A stretch of DNA of 5,275 bases from contig DATFYI010000105.1 of the NCBI GenBank assembly GCA_035315125.1, forward strand, positions 1 through 5,275, in the 5' to 3' direction. Source of the DNA: DATFYI01 sp035315125. Lineage in GTDB: Bacteria > Chloroflexota > Anaerolineae > Anaerolineales > Anaerolineaceae. Below are positions 1 to 5,275 of this stretch, piece after piece. The first letter of the stretch is position 1, and every line of letters begins with the position of its first letter. Below the pieces are notes generated by a model. The model did no database searches and was not told where the DNA came from. It worked only from the letters and a program-made list of their open reading frames with translations. The position numbers and the translations under genes are program-made.

Positions 1-818
1 CCCTCGCCAGAGAGTGGATCAACCAACCCGGCCGCATCGCCCGCCAATAAGATGTGGGACGTTGAAATGCGGGCATTGATAGGTGAATAGGGGACTAAAT
101 GGCCACGCAACGGGACATTTTCCAGCGAGATACCGTAGGAATTCATCACCCGCTTAAGTGTTGTTTGCAGCACGCCGCGCCCCGGGTTTATTGCCGCAAT
201 ACCCACAGAGAGATGATCGGCTTTTGGAAAAACCCACAGATAGCCCCATTTGATTTGTTTGAAAATAAAAGTCGGGTTTCCGGCAAAGCGCGCCAGCACC
301 TCCGCTGCAGCCGTTACTTCGGCCTCGATCGCTGGGAAAGCATCCCGGCTTTTTTCTTTACCGACCGTATGCGCTGTCACTGAATTTGCCCCATCCGCTC
401 CGATCAAATATCTGGCTTCATAAACTTCGCCCTGGACGGTCTCAACCTGCACATGGTCGCCGCTCTCTACCACTTTTCGTATGGGGCTGTTTTCCTTCAC
501 TTCAACTGCGGCTTTTGAAAGGATGAACGCATCCAGGCGCGCACGCATGACCATTACCAGGCCACCATCCTGGCAGGGGATAGTGACGGTTCGGTGATTA
601 TAGATATAACTCATCGAGCAAACTCGCTGCTCAATGACCTCGTCAAATGAAAAAGGGAACTGGCTTTGCAAGAAGCGCAGGGAGACCCCGCCTCCACAGG
701 CTTTATAACGTGGCAAAACTTCTTTTTCCAATACCAGCACTTTTCGACCGGCCTGGCCTAGAAAATAAGCTGCGCTGGCTCCGGCGGGCCCTGCACCGGC
801 AATAATGACATCATACAT
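1..818 (-). CDS. Geranylgeranyl reductase family FAD-dependent oxidoreductase (C-terminus cut by window edge)
   Basis: I translated this from the minus strand: 272 codons run from an ATG at 818 to the left edge without a stop. The N-terminus has the FAD-binding GAGPAG motif (residues 8-13) after a beta strand and an acidic residue at the end of the second strand (VLVLEKE, 27-33). Next come RYKACGGG (37-44), typical of geranylgeranyl reductases, then GADG (140-143), WGYLWVFPK (191-199) and GDAAGLVDPLSGE (260-272), the second FAD-contacting motif. Family members reduce isoprenoid double bonds (geranylgeranyl lipids, chlorophyll or quinone side chains), and the same fold also serves other flavin monooxygenases and reductases. 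The substrate here is therefore unknown. Members are usually near 380-400 residues, so about a quarter is missing. No in-frame ATG or GTG lies between the start and an upstream in-frame stop; a TTG does. The gene diverges from the M48 protease. Family confidence is high, exact reaction low. Confidence 0.9.
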   Translation of the reverse strand, partial: MYDVIIAGAGPAGASAAYFLGQAGRKVLVLEKEVLPRYKACGGGVSLRFLQSQFPFSFDEVIEQRVCSMSYIYNHRTVTIPCQDGGLVMVMRARLDAFILSKAAVEVKENSPIRKVVESGDHVQVETVQGEVYEARYLIGADGANSVTAHTVGKEKSRDAFPAIEAEVTAAAEVLARFAGNPTFIFKQIKWGYLWVFPKADHLSVGIAAINPGRGVLQTTLKRVMNSYGISLENVPLRGHLVPYSPINARISTSHILLAGDAAGLVDPLSGE

Positions 819-876
819 AATCCCATCCCACTTCTCTTGGTTCAATCTAAACCGAATTTATCCAAACGCTACAACG

Positions 877-905
877 ATTTTACCGTTAAGCCTTCCAACT
901 TGCAA
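877..905 (-). promoter_or_regulatory. Putative sigma-70-type promoter of the flavoprotein gene
   Basis: Read on the minus strand, TTGCAA (900-905, 4 of 6 matches to TTGACA) is followed after exactly 17 bp by TAAAAT (877-882, 5 of 6 matches to TATAAT). Transcription would start near 870 and give a leader of about 50 nt. A purine-rich stretch containing GGGATGGGA lies just before the ATG at 818 as a weak ribosome binding site. Hexamers and spacing are seen; activity is inferred. Confidence 0.5.
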
Positions 906-937
906 AGCAGGTAGGAAAAGAGTGGAACGAAACGTAC

Positions 938-949
938 TATACTATAAGG
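938..949 (+). promoter_or_regulatory. Possible -10 box and short Shine-Dalgarno before the M48 gene
   Basis: TATACT at 938-943 resembles a -10 box, but no recognisable -35 hexamer lies 16-18 bp upstream. If used, transcription would begin at about 950, essentially on the ATG at 951, giving a leaderless or near-leaderless mRNA. The bases AAGG at 946-949 could instead serve as a Shine-Dalgarno for the second ATG at 957 (7-nt spacing), which would require a start site further upstream. The two readings exclude each other. Confidence 0.25.
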
Positions 950-950
950 C

Positions 951-1766
951 ATGCCTATGACTACATATCGTTACCCTTCTGAACAATTAATTTTATTTGG
1001 AACCGTCCTACTGGTTCTGATATTGGCTTTGATTACCGGGGGTATCAGTGGCTGTCTGATTCCTCTCTTAATATTGGTAATGATTATATTGGCCTACAAT
1101 ATGAATGCCTCACGCCAGCGTGCTTTGCTTCAGCAAGGAGTGCTGGTCAGTCCACAAAAGACGCCCCGCCTGGCTGCTCTGGTGCAAGACTGTCAGAGGC
1201 GTTTACGCCCAGGCCAATTACAGGTGATCGTATCCCCCAGCCGCCAGCTAAATGCTTATACCTTTGGTTTGTCCAGCCCCGAAGTAATTGTAGTTTACAG
1301 CGCCATGTTAGACGTCATGGACGAAGACGAGCTGCGTTTTGTAATCGGGCATGAAATGGGTCATGTAGCGCTTGGACACGTCTGGTTAAATACACTGCTG
1401 GGTGGCATGGCCGGCGTACCTGTTTCGATCGGATCGGCGCTATTATTGACACTGGCATTTCGCAGTTGGAACCGGGCCTGCGAATATTCCGCTGATCGGG
1501 CTGGGCTGTTAGCCTGCGGCAAGCCTGAGAAAGCCATCTCCGCCCTGGTCAAACTGGTGGCTGGGAATATTGGCAGTCCGGCCGAACTACAGCAAGCCTT
1601 GCAAATGATCGAGCGCCAGGATGAATCCCTAAGCAGCATCCTTTCGGAAACGCTTTCGACCCATCCCATGATCATCAAGCGCATCGAGCAGATTCGCGTC
1701 TATGTTTCCACTGCGGCCTACCAACGCTTGCAATCTCAGGTTGTGCAAACTGACGCTGGCGCTTAA
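951..1766 (+). CDS. M48 family zinc metalloprotease (HtpX/Ste24-like), membrane-anchored
   Basis: This 271-residue protein is a predicted zinc endopeptidase of the M48 family, which degrades or trims membrane and envelope proteins. The zinc and catalytic motif HEMGH is at residues 134-138 (H134, E135, H138). The third zinc ligand is probably E178 in the family-typical CEYSADRAG segment (177-185), with D182 also conserved. A late THP (237-239) followed by an RIEQIR-like helix also fits the family. Hydrophobic segments at about 12-30 and 34-50 form an N-terminal membrane hairpin, and a third lies at about 149-170 after the active site. It resembles HtpX but is a little shorter, and its specific target is unknown, so I give no symbol. 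The start may be the ATG at 951 or the one at 957, where AAGG is better spaced; the difference is two residues. The gene stands alone on the plus strand, diverging from the flavoprotein and converging on the lipoprotein. Confidence 0.93.
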   Translation: MPMTTYRYPSEQLILFGTVLLVLILALITGGISGCLIPLLILVMIILAYNMNASRQRALLQQGVLVSPQKTPRLAALVQDCQRRLRPGQLQVIVSPSRQLNAYTFGLSSPEVIVVYSAMLDVMDEDELRFVIGHEMGHVALGHVWLNTLLGGMAGVPVSIGSALLLTLAFRSWNRACEYSADRAGLLACGKPEKAISALVKLVAGNIGSPAELQQALQMIERQDESLSSILSETLSTHPMIIKRIEQIRVYVSTAAYQRLQSQVVQTDAGA

Positions 1767-1770
1767 ACGA

Positions 1771-1796
1771 TTTCCGGCGGGTTATTTCGCCGGAAA
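1771..1796. terminator. Perfect 9-bp stem-loop between convergent genes
   Basis: TTTCCGGCG (1771-1779) pairs with CGCCGGAAA (1788-1796) around an 8-nt loop, 4 nt after the protease stop codon and 35 nt beyond the stop of the opposing lipoprotein gene. The GC-rich core and the position between convergent genes suggest a shared transcription terminator. Neither strand has a clear run of U after the stem, so it may act as an mRNA 3'-end stabiliser or a weak or Rho-assisted terminator instead. Confidence 0.5.
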
Positions 1797-1830
1797 AATG
1801 GGACAAGTAGAAAGTTAGATTGGCTAATAT

Positions 1831-3195
1831 TTACTGGTTGCGGATCTGGTCACAAACTTTCTGATCCATCACCATTTGAGATGCAAAGAAACGGAAAGCC
1901 CAATTGCCTGATCCCGGTTGTTTTTGGTTGAGCAGATCGAGATAGTTGGATGAATCTACTGTTTCCCAATAAGGCGTTCCGGTTGGAACGATCTCTACCC
2001 AGGTCTGCCCGGGTTTCAGAGGGAATGGATTTCCATCGGCATCGATAAATCGGATCGGACGTAGTTTGCCAGTTTGTACTTCATATTGACCGCTGGCGGT
2101 CGTCCAATAGGCATCATACATTTTACCATCTCGGAATATTTCGGCCTTCATTTTATTGATATACATCAGATCCACCTGGAAGGCAGTGTCGGTGCATTCC
2201 CGGTGATTTGCAAACAAAAACACCACATTATCAAACGCCAGCGGCTTGCCAGTCAAACGATCGGTAGCCTGAGTGTAGGTTTTACCATCTGCGTTATCCT
2301 GCCAGCGTAAATAAGCCCCACTGGTCGGGTCGTAGCGCCAGAAGACCTGGTCTGCCATAGACCACATCATCCAGACACTATTGGCTGTTTTGCCGCCGCT
2401 TACCTGCTGGGGATCGAATTCGTTCCCGTTCAGAGCTGTGTCGCCCAGCCGTTTTTGGTTGGATTGGGCAATGCTGCTCAATTGGGTTACGTTGATCATG
2501 GCGGAGTTAATATTGCTGTTATCCGAGCCAAAAATGTCTGAGAACGAATTCAGGTTTGCCGCTACGCCTTTCCAGGCTGAGGCCATTACCAAAAATCCGT
2601 TGTATAGTTTACGGATGCTTTCGTAGGGCAGACGTCCTGAGCGGATCGGGCCGATATCCGCATCGGCCGAGGTCAGGCCCGTTTCTGGCTGGCCAGCCAG
2701 GGCAGGCGTCTTTTGAGGAAAGTCGCCGTAGAACATCGCCAGGAAACGGGACATACCTTCACCAATATACAGCTCAAACACGATTGGACTGAAGGATAAA
2801 CCCGCCTGTGGTCGCGCTGATACCGGAAAGTTGGTTACGGAAACCAGGGCGGGTGGCAATTGCAAGGTGGATGGATCCGAAACGGGCAGACCGGTCAGAG
2901 GGTTGATGTTGCTGGGGTACTGGTCTGGTCCAACTGCTATTGGCTGGCTGGGACTGTTTGCCAGCGGCTGAACTACAGGTTGGCTATCATTTGTTATAGA
3001 GCCGGATGAGGTTGATGGGGAGCTTGAAGCAGGTAGGGGAGAATTTTGGTTGGGGCTCTCTTTAGGAATCAACTGATTGACGGTTATACCGGAGGCCAGC
3101 ATTTTATCTGAATTAACGGTAACTTGTGGTGCAGCGGTGCAACCTCCAATCAGAAAGGAAAGAATTAAGAGCGAGACAAATGTTCGTTTGATCAT
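1831..3195 (-). CDS. DUF3048 domain lipoprotein (YerB-like), paralog 1
   Basis: This 454-residue predicted lipoprotein starts with a basic end and hydrophobic core, and the lipobox IGGC places the lipidated cysteine at C19. It is therefore probably anchored to the outer face of the cytoplasmic membrane. A Ser/Pro/Asn-rich linker (about 45-88) leads to a DUF3048 N-terminal domain with NPLTGL (98-103), ARPQAGLS (127-134), EGMSRFLAMFYGD (146-158) and IGPIRSGR (181-188). A DUF3048 C-terminal domain (about 265-435) contains VFWRYD, TDRLTGKPL (311-319) and PGQTWVEIVP (395-404). These motifs match Bacillus YerB as I recall it; the biochemical function of the family is unknown. Compared with its neighbour paralog it carries about 10 extra residues before GPIRSGR and a longer C-terminal tail. 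It has two additional cysteines (C334, C448) that could form a disulfide. The start is fixed by a strong ribosome binding site and the signal peptide. Confidence 0.9.
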   Translation of the reverse strand: MIKRTFVSLLILSFLIGGCTAAPQVTVNSDKMLASGITVNQLIPKESPNQNSPLPASSSPSTSSGSITNDSQPVVQPLANSPSQPIAVGPDQYPSNINPLTGLPVSDPSTLQLPPALVSVTNFPVSARPQAGLSFSPIVFELYIGEGMSRFLAMFYGDFPQKTPALAGQPETGLTSADADIGPIRSGRLPYESIRKLYNGFLVMASAWKGVAANLNSFSDIFGSDNSNINSAMINVTQLSSIAQSNQKRLGDTALNGNEFDPQQVSGGKTANSVWMMWSMADQVFWRYDPTSGAYLRWQDNADGKTYTQATDRLTGKPLAFDNVVFLFANHRECTDTAFQVDLMYINKMKAEIFRDGKMYDAYWTTASGQYEVQTGKLRPIRFIDADGNPFPLKPGQTWVEIVPTGTPYWETVDSSNYLDLLNQKQPGSGNWAFRFFASQMVMDQKVCDQIRNQ

Positions 3196-3198
3196 AGT

Positions 3199-3206
3199 CC
3201 ACCTTT
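3199..3206 (-). promoter_or_regulatory. Strong Shine-Dalgarno for DUF3048 paralog 1
   Basis: On the minus strand the bases AAAGGTGG lie three bases before the ATG at 3195, with the AAAGGT core 5 nt from it. This is the clearest ribosome binding site in the window and supports that start. The other lipoprotein gene lacks such a site. Confidence 0.65.
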
Positions 3207-3220
3207 GAAATTATCTATTT

Positions 3221-3283
3221 AAAACCCCACCTGGGTTGGGAATGGTGTCGCGATGTAATTCAAAAACCAATGCAGGGTTGGCC
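3221..3283 (-). other. Two terminator-like hairpins in the leader upstream of paralog 1
   Basis: In minus-strand RNA, GGCCAA (3278-3283) can pair with UUGGUU (3265-3270; two G-U pairs) around a 7-nt loop, followed by a U run (3262-3266). Further on, AACCC (3233-3237) pairs with GGGUU (3223-3227) over a 5-nt loop, followed by UU. Both are short and weak. They could end transcription from the upstream lipoprotein gene, or act as attenuators of the downstream one. Confidence 0.3.
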
Positions 3284-3295
3284 TGGGCGCACCAA

Positions 3296-3323
3296 CTGGC
3301 CGGTATGATAATTCACCAGCCAG
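3296..3323 (-). other. Stable stem-loop near the predicted 5' end of the paralog 1 transcript
   Basis: In minus-strand RNA, CUGGCUGGU (3315-3323) pairs with ACCGGCCAG (3296-3304) as 9 bp with a single U-G wobble and a 10-nt loop. In plus-strand RNA the same site has a C-A mismatch, so the structure is better formed in the sense of the lipoprotein gene. It would begin within about ten bases of the predicted transcription start. It could be a leader structure or an mRNA-stabilising 5' hairpin. Confidence 0.35.
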
Positions 3324-3333
3324 CGGGTTTTTT

Positions 3334-3354
3334 ATAGATATACCAATAATCTAT
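3334..3354. repeat. Short inverted repeat overlapping the predicted -10 box
   Basis: ATAGAT (3334-3339) and ATCTAT (3349-3354) form 6-bp inverted arms separated by 9 bp, and the left arm lies across the predicted -10 element. The size and position would suit a dimeric repressor's operator, but such a short AT-rich palindrome can easily arise by chance. Confidence 0.2.
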
Positions 3355-3365
3355 CAATAAAGCAA
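3337..3365 (-). promoter_or_regulatory. Putative extended -10 promoter of DUF3048 paralog 1
   Basis: On the minus strand, TTGCTT (3360-3365) is separated by 17 bp from TATATC (3337-3342), which is preceded by TGG, the extended -10 arrangement. Transcription would start near 3330, leaving a leader of about 135 nt before the ATG at 3195. The surroundings are AT-rich compared with the coding regions. Each hexamer is an imperfect match, so confidence is modest. Confidence 0.4.
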
Positions 3366-3425
3366 ACCTATTTGTATTGTAATTGATTTGTGCGTTTCTA
3401 TACCATACGATTCTGTCAGGTCGGG

Positions 3426-4700
3426 TCATTTTTCAAGGGCCGGTACGTAAAACCGGATGGCCCAATTTCCAGAGCCCGGTTGCCGTTGCTTGTCAAGCTC
3501 AGAATAAATCTGGCTATCGACCGTTTCATACGTCGGAGTAAATTGTGGAACCATCTCTACCCAGGTCTGCCCCGGTTTAAGCGGGAAGGGATTGCCCTGA
3601 GCATCCATAAATCGGATTGGCCGCATCAGGCCGGTTGTACGCTCGTAGGTGCTGCTGCTGGTTGTCCAAAAGATCGGGGAGACTTGCCCATCCCGGAATA
3701 GAAGAGCCGGCATCTTCGTGATGTACAATAGATCAAAATCAAAAAGAGTTTCATCGTAACGGTGATCTTTGACAAATTGAATCACCACGTTTTGATAGGT
3801 CAATGGTTTTCCATTGATTCGGTCGGTCATTTGGGTAAAGGTCTTGCCATCGGCGTTATCTTCATAGCGCAGATAAGCTGAACTGCCAGAATCGTAGCGC
3901 CATATGACCTGGTCTAGCTTGTTGTACGGTACCCAGATCATTTTTCCACTTTTACCGCCTGCTGGAGGCTGGTTATCAAACTTCAATCCTATTAAAGATG
4001 GTTTTCCAAGCCGGCTCTGGCTGGATGTAGCAATTTGCTGGATTTGCGAAGATTTCATTAACGCTTGGTTGACATCCTGATCATTTCCATAGACCACGTT
4101 GAATTCACTCAAATAGGGATAGACGCGCGGGGACGCCGATGCAAATACCAGAAAGCCGCGGAACAGCTTGCGCAGGCTTTCGTACGGGCGTCGTCCGGAG
4201 CGGATTGGACCAACATCTACATTGTTGTTTCCAAGTGGATCTCCTGGATAATCCCCATAAAAAACCGCCAGGAACCGGCTGGCTCCTTCTCCAATATACA
4301 TTTCAAAGACAAAGGGGCTGAAGGATAGCCCGGCCTGCGGGCGGGAAGTGATTGGAAAATTGGTGATCGATACTAATGCCGGGGGCAGGGATAGATTTTC
4401 CGGGTGGGCCACCGCCAAACCGGTCAATGGATTGACCCCGACCGGAAATTGATCTGGTCCAACCGCTTGCGGCGTGGGGCTGGGTGTGTTCGTCCCCGTT
4501 TCCGCCAGCGTGGGACTGCTGGTTGGGGTGACAGGCGTAGAGGTGCTGGTTATGGTCGGGGTTATGGGGGTATCTGTGTGTGCAGCCGTCGGAATTGTTG
4601 GAGCGCCAGTTTGTCTATTCTGAACAGCCGCCGGCGTTTGGCAAGATGCCAATAGGATAGAGATACCCGTGAGAACAAATATTGAGGAGATGGATTTCAT
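3426..4700 (-). CDS. DUF3048 domain lipoprotein (YerB-like), paralog 2
   Basis: This 424-residue predicted lipoprotein has lipobox LASC with the lipidated cysteine at C20, its only cysteine. A Thr/Pro-rich, low-complexity linker (about 33-78) tethers the folded part away from the membrane. The DUF3048 N-terminal domain shows NPLTGL (90-95), SRPQAGLS (119-126), EGASRFLAVFYGD (138-150) and VGPIRSGR (163-170). The C-terminal domain (about 255-418) shows VIWRYD (265-270), TDRINGKPL (292-300) and PGQTWVEMVP (376-385). By my hand alignment, about three quarters of the 72 residues from GPDQ to YGD and the next two are identical to paralog 1. The gene starts 9 nt after the aldo/keto reductase stop, so the two are probably one transcript. 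I see no good Shine-Dalgarno, which suggests coupled translation or a weak start. The molecular function of DUF3048 is unknown. Confidence 0.9.
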   Translation of the reverse strand: MKSISSIFVLTGISILLASCQTPAAVQNRQTGAPTIPTAAHTDTPITPTITSTSTPVTPTSSPTLAETGTNTPSPTPQAVGPDQFPVGVNPLTGLAVAHPENLSLPPALVSITNFPITSRPQAGLSFSPFVFEMYIGEGASRFLAVFYGDYPGDPLGNNNVDVGPIRSGRRPYESLRKLFRGFLVFASASPRVYPYLSEFNVVYGNDQDVNQALMKSSQIQQIATSSQSRLGKPSLIGLKFDNQPPAGGKSGKMIWVPYNKLDQVIWRYDSGSSAYLRYEDNADGKTFTQMTDRINGKPLTYQNVVIQFVKDHRYDETLFDFDLLYITKMPALLFRDGQVSPIFWTTSSSTYERTTGLMRPIRFMDAQGNPFPLKPGQTWVEMVPQFTPTYETVDSQIYSELDKQRQPGSGNWAIRFYVPALEK

Positions 4701-4709
4701 TTGATTGGT

Positions 4710-5275
4710 TCAGGCGCTGATCTGGTTCAGTCGGGCGATTTGCTCGGGAGAAAGGTGCACATCCAATGCTCCCAGGTTGTCCTTTAGTTGTTCCAGATTG
4801 CGCGGTCCGATGATTGGACTGGTGATGATCGGCTGGTTGAGCAACCAGGCCATTGCGATCTGAGAGACCGAAGCGCCGGTTTCCTGAGCTATTTTTTCGA
4901 GTTCTTCCAATGTAGCCCAGTTCTTTTCGTTAAAAATGCGTGCGACATTGCGTTGGCTGCCGGCATCCGTTGCATCCTTATGGTACTTTCCGGTCAGGAA
5001 ACCGGTTTCCAATGGGCTGTATGGGAGAACCCCTAAACCATAGGTACGGCAAACCATCGCCAGCTCACTCTCGAATTCAGAACGATGGACCAGGTTGTAA
5101 TGTGGCTGCAGGCTGGTGTAGCGGGCCAGCCCCAGCTTATCTGATACCCACAGCGCCTGCATCAACCGCCAGGATGGATAGTTTGAGCAGCCAATATAGC
5201 GCACTTTACCTTGCCGAATGAGGTCGTTAAAAGCGGTGAGGGTCTCTTCGATCGGCACATTCTCATCAAAGAAAT
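4710..5275 (-). CDS. Aldo/keto reductase (N-terminal part beyond window edge)
   Basis: The frame stays open to the right edge, giving 187 residues of a TIM-barrel NAD(P)H-dependent aldo/keto reductase. Visible family motifs, numbered from the edge, are PIEETLTAFNDLIRQGKVRYIG (7-28), IGCSN (27-31), QPHYN (56-60) and LPYSPLETGFLTGKY (83-97). GPRNLEQLKDNL (156-167), near the end, usually contacts the NADPH 2'-phosphate. Family proteins are normally about 310-330 residues, so the first 120-140 or so, with the catalytic Asp, Tyr, Lys and His, lie outside. An in-frame GTG at 5258 is not the start, because homologous sequence (FFDENVPIEE) continues upstream of it. The substrate cannot be inferred. 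The stop is 9 nt before the lipoprotein start. Confidence 0.93.
   Translation of the reverse strand, partial: FFDENVPIEETLTAFNDLIRQGKVRYIGCSNYPSWRLMQALWVSDKLGLARYTSLQPHYNLVHRSEFESELAMVCRTYGLGVLPYSPLETGFLTGKYHKDATDAGSQRNVARIFNEKNWATLEELEKIAQETGASVSQIAMAWLLNQPIITSPIIGPRNLEQLKDNLGALDVHLSPEQIARLNQISA

Noticed and set aside
99..383. Plus-strand open frame opposite the flavoprotein gene
   Set aside because: It is antisense to a clear flavoprotein frame with intact FAD motifs, has no ribosome binding site and encodes no recognisable domain.
1361..1684. Minus-strand open frame inside the M48 gene
   Set aside because: It lies opposite the zinc-binding region of a well-supported protease, and its translation looks like a shadow of the real frame.
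3296..3333. Plus-strand hairpin followed by six T, resembling an intrinsic terminator
   Set aside because: No plus-strand gene precedes it; the nearest one ends at 1766. The stem has a C-A mismatch on that strand, and the A/T run coincides with the predicted promoter region of the minus-strand gene.
4490..4610. Repetitive-looking GT-rich stretch as a tandem repeat or CRISPR-like array
   Set aside because: It encodes the Thr/Pro-rich linker of paralog 2. The units are irregular in length and sequence, and there are no spacers.
1831..4700. Recent gene duplication or mobile-element-driven repeat
   Set aside because: The DNA of the two paralogs is clearly diverged, with scattered differences even in the best-conserved blocks, and no insertion-sequence ends or direct repeats flank them.
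4940..5221. Plus-strand open frames opposite the aldo/keto reductase
   Set aside because: The minus strand encodes strong reductase motifs throughout this stretch, and the antisense products are low-quality shadows.
5256..5258. GTG at 5258 as the true start of the aldo/keto reductase
   Set aside because: Family-like sequence continues upstream to the window edge, and starting here would remove the catalytic half of the barrel.

Overview
The window looks like a stretch of chromosome from an environmental bacterium, most likely Chloroflexota of the Anaerolineae type. The main clue is a pair of predicted lipoproteins in which a Ser/Pro- or Thr/Pro-rich linker follows the lipidated cysteine. They sit beside an ordinary aldo/keto reductase, a small membrane-bound M48 protease and a geranylgeranyl-reductase-family flavoprotein. 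This assignment is inferred from gene style and was not checked by any search. No rRNA, tRNA, CRISPR array, insertion sequence or phage gene is visible.

Layout, left to right: (1) 1-818, minus strand, a geranylgeranyl-reductase-family FAD oxidoreductase whose C-terminus is cut by the left edge. (2) 819-950, a divergent intergenic region with a good sigma-70-like promoter for the flavoprotein and a weaker signal for the protease. (3) 951-1766, plus strand, an M48-family zinc metalloprotease with an intact HEMGH site and hydrophobic N-terminal segments. (4) 1767-1830, a convergent gap with a perfect 9-bp stem-loop. (5) 1831-3195, minus strand, a DUF3048 lipoprotein. (6) 3196-3425, a 230-bp gap with a possible promoter, several potential RNA hairpins and a strong ribosome binding site for the gene in (5). 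(7) 3426-4700, minus strand, a second, diverged DUF3048 lipoprotein. (8) 4710-5275, minus strand, the C-terminal part of an aldo/keto reductase, which continues past the right edge.

The reductase and the second lipoprotein are only 9 nt apart and are probably cotranscribed. The first lipoprotein follows on the same strand after the 230-bp gap and may have its own promoter. The most distinctive element is this tandem pair of paralogous surface lipoproteins of unknown function. Their folded domains are closely similar, but their linkers, cysteine content, C-terminal tails and translation signals differ. The leader before the first one could form mutually exclusive hairpins, which is an attenuator-like arrangement but unproven. 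Otherwise the genes look like ordinary housekeeping or accessory metabolism, and I see no convincing multi-gene novel system.
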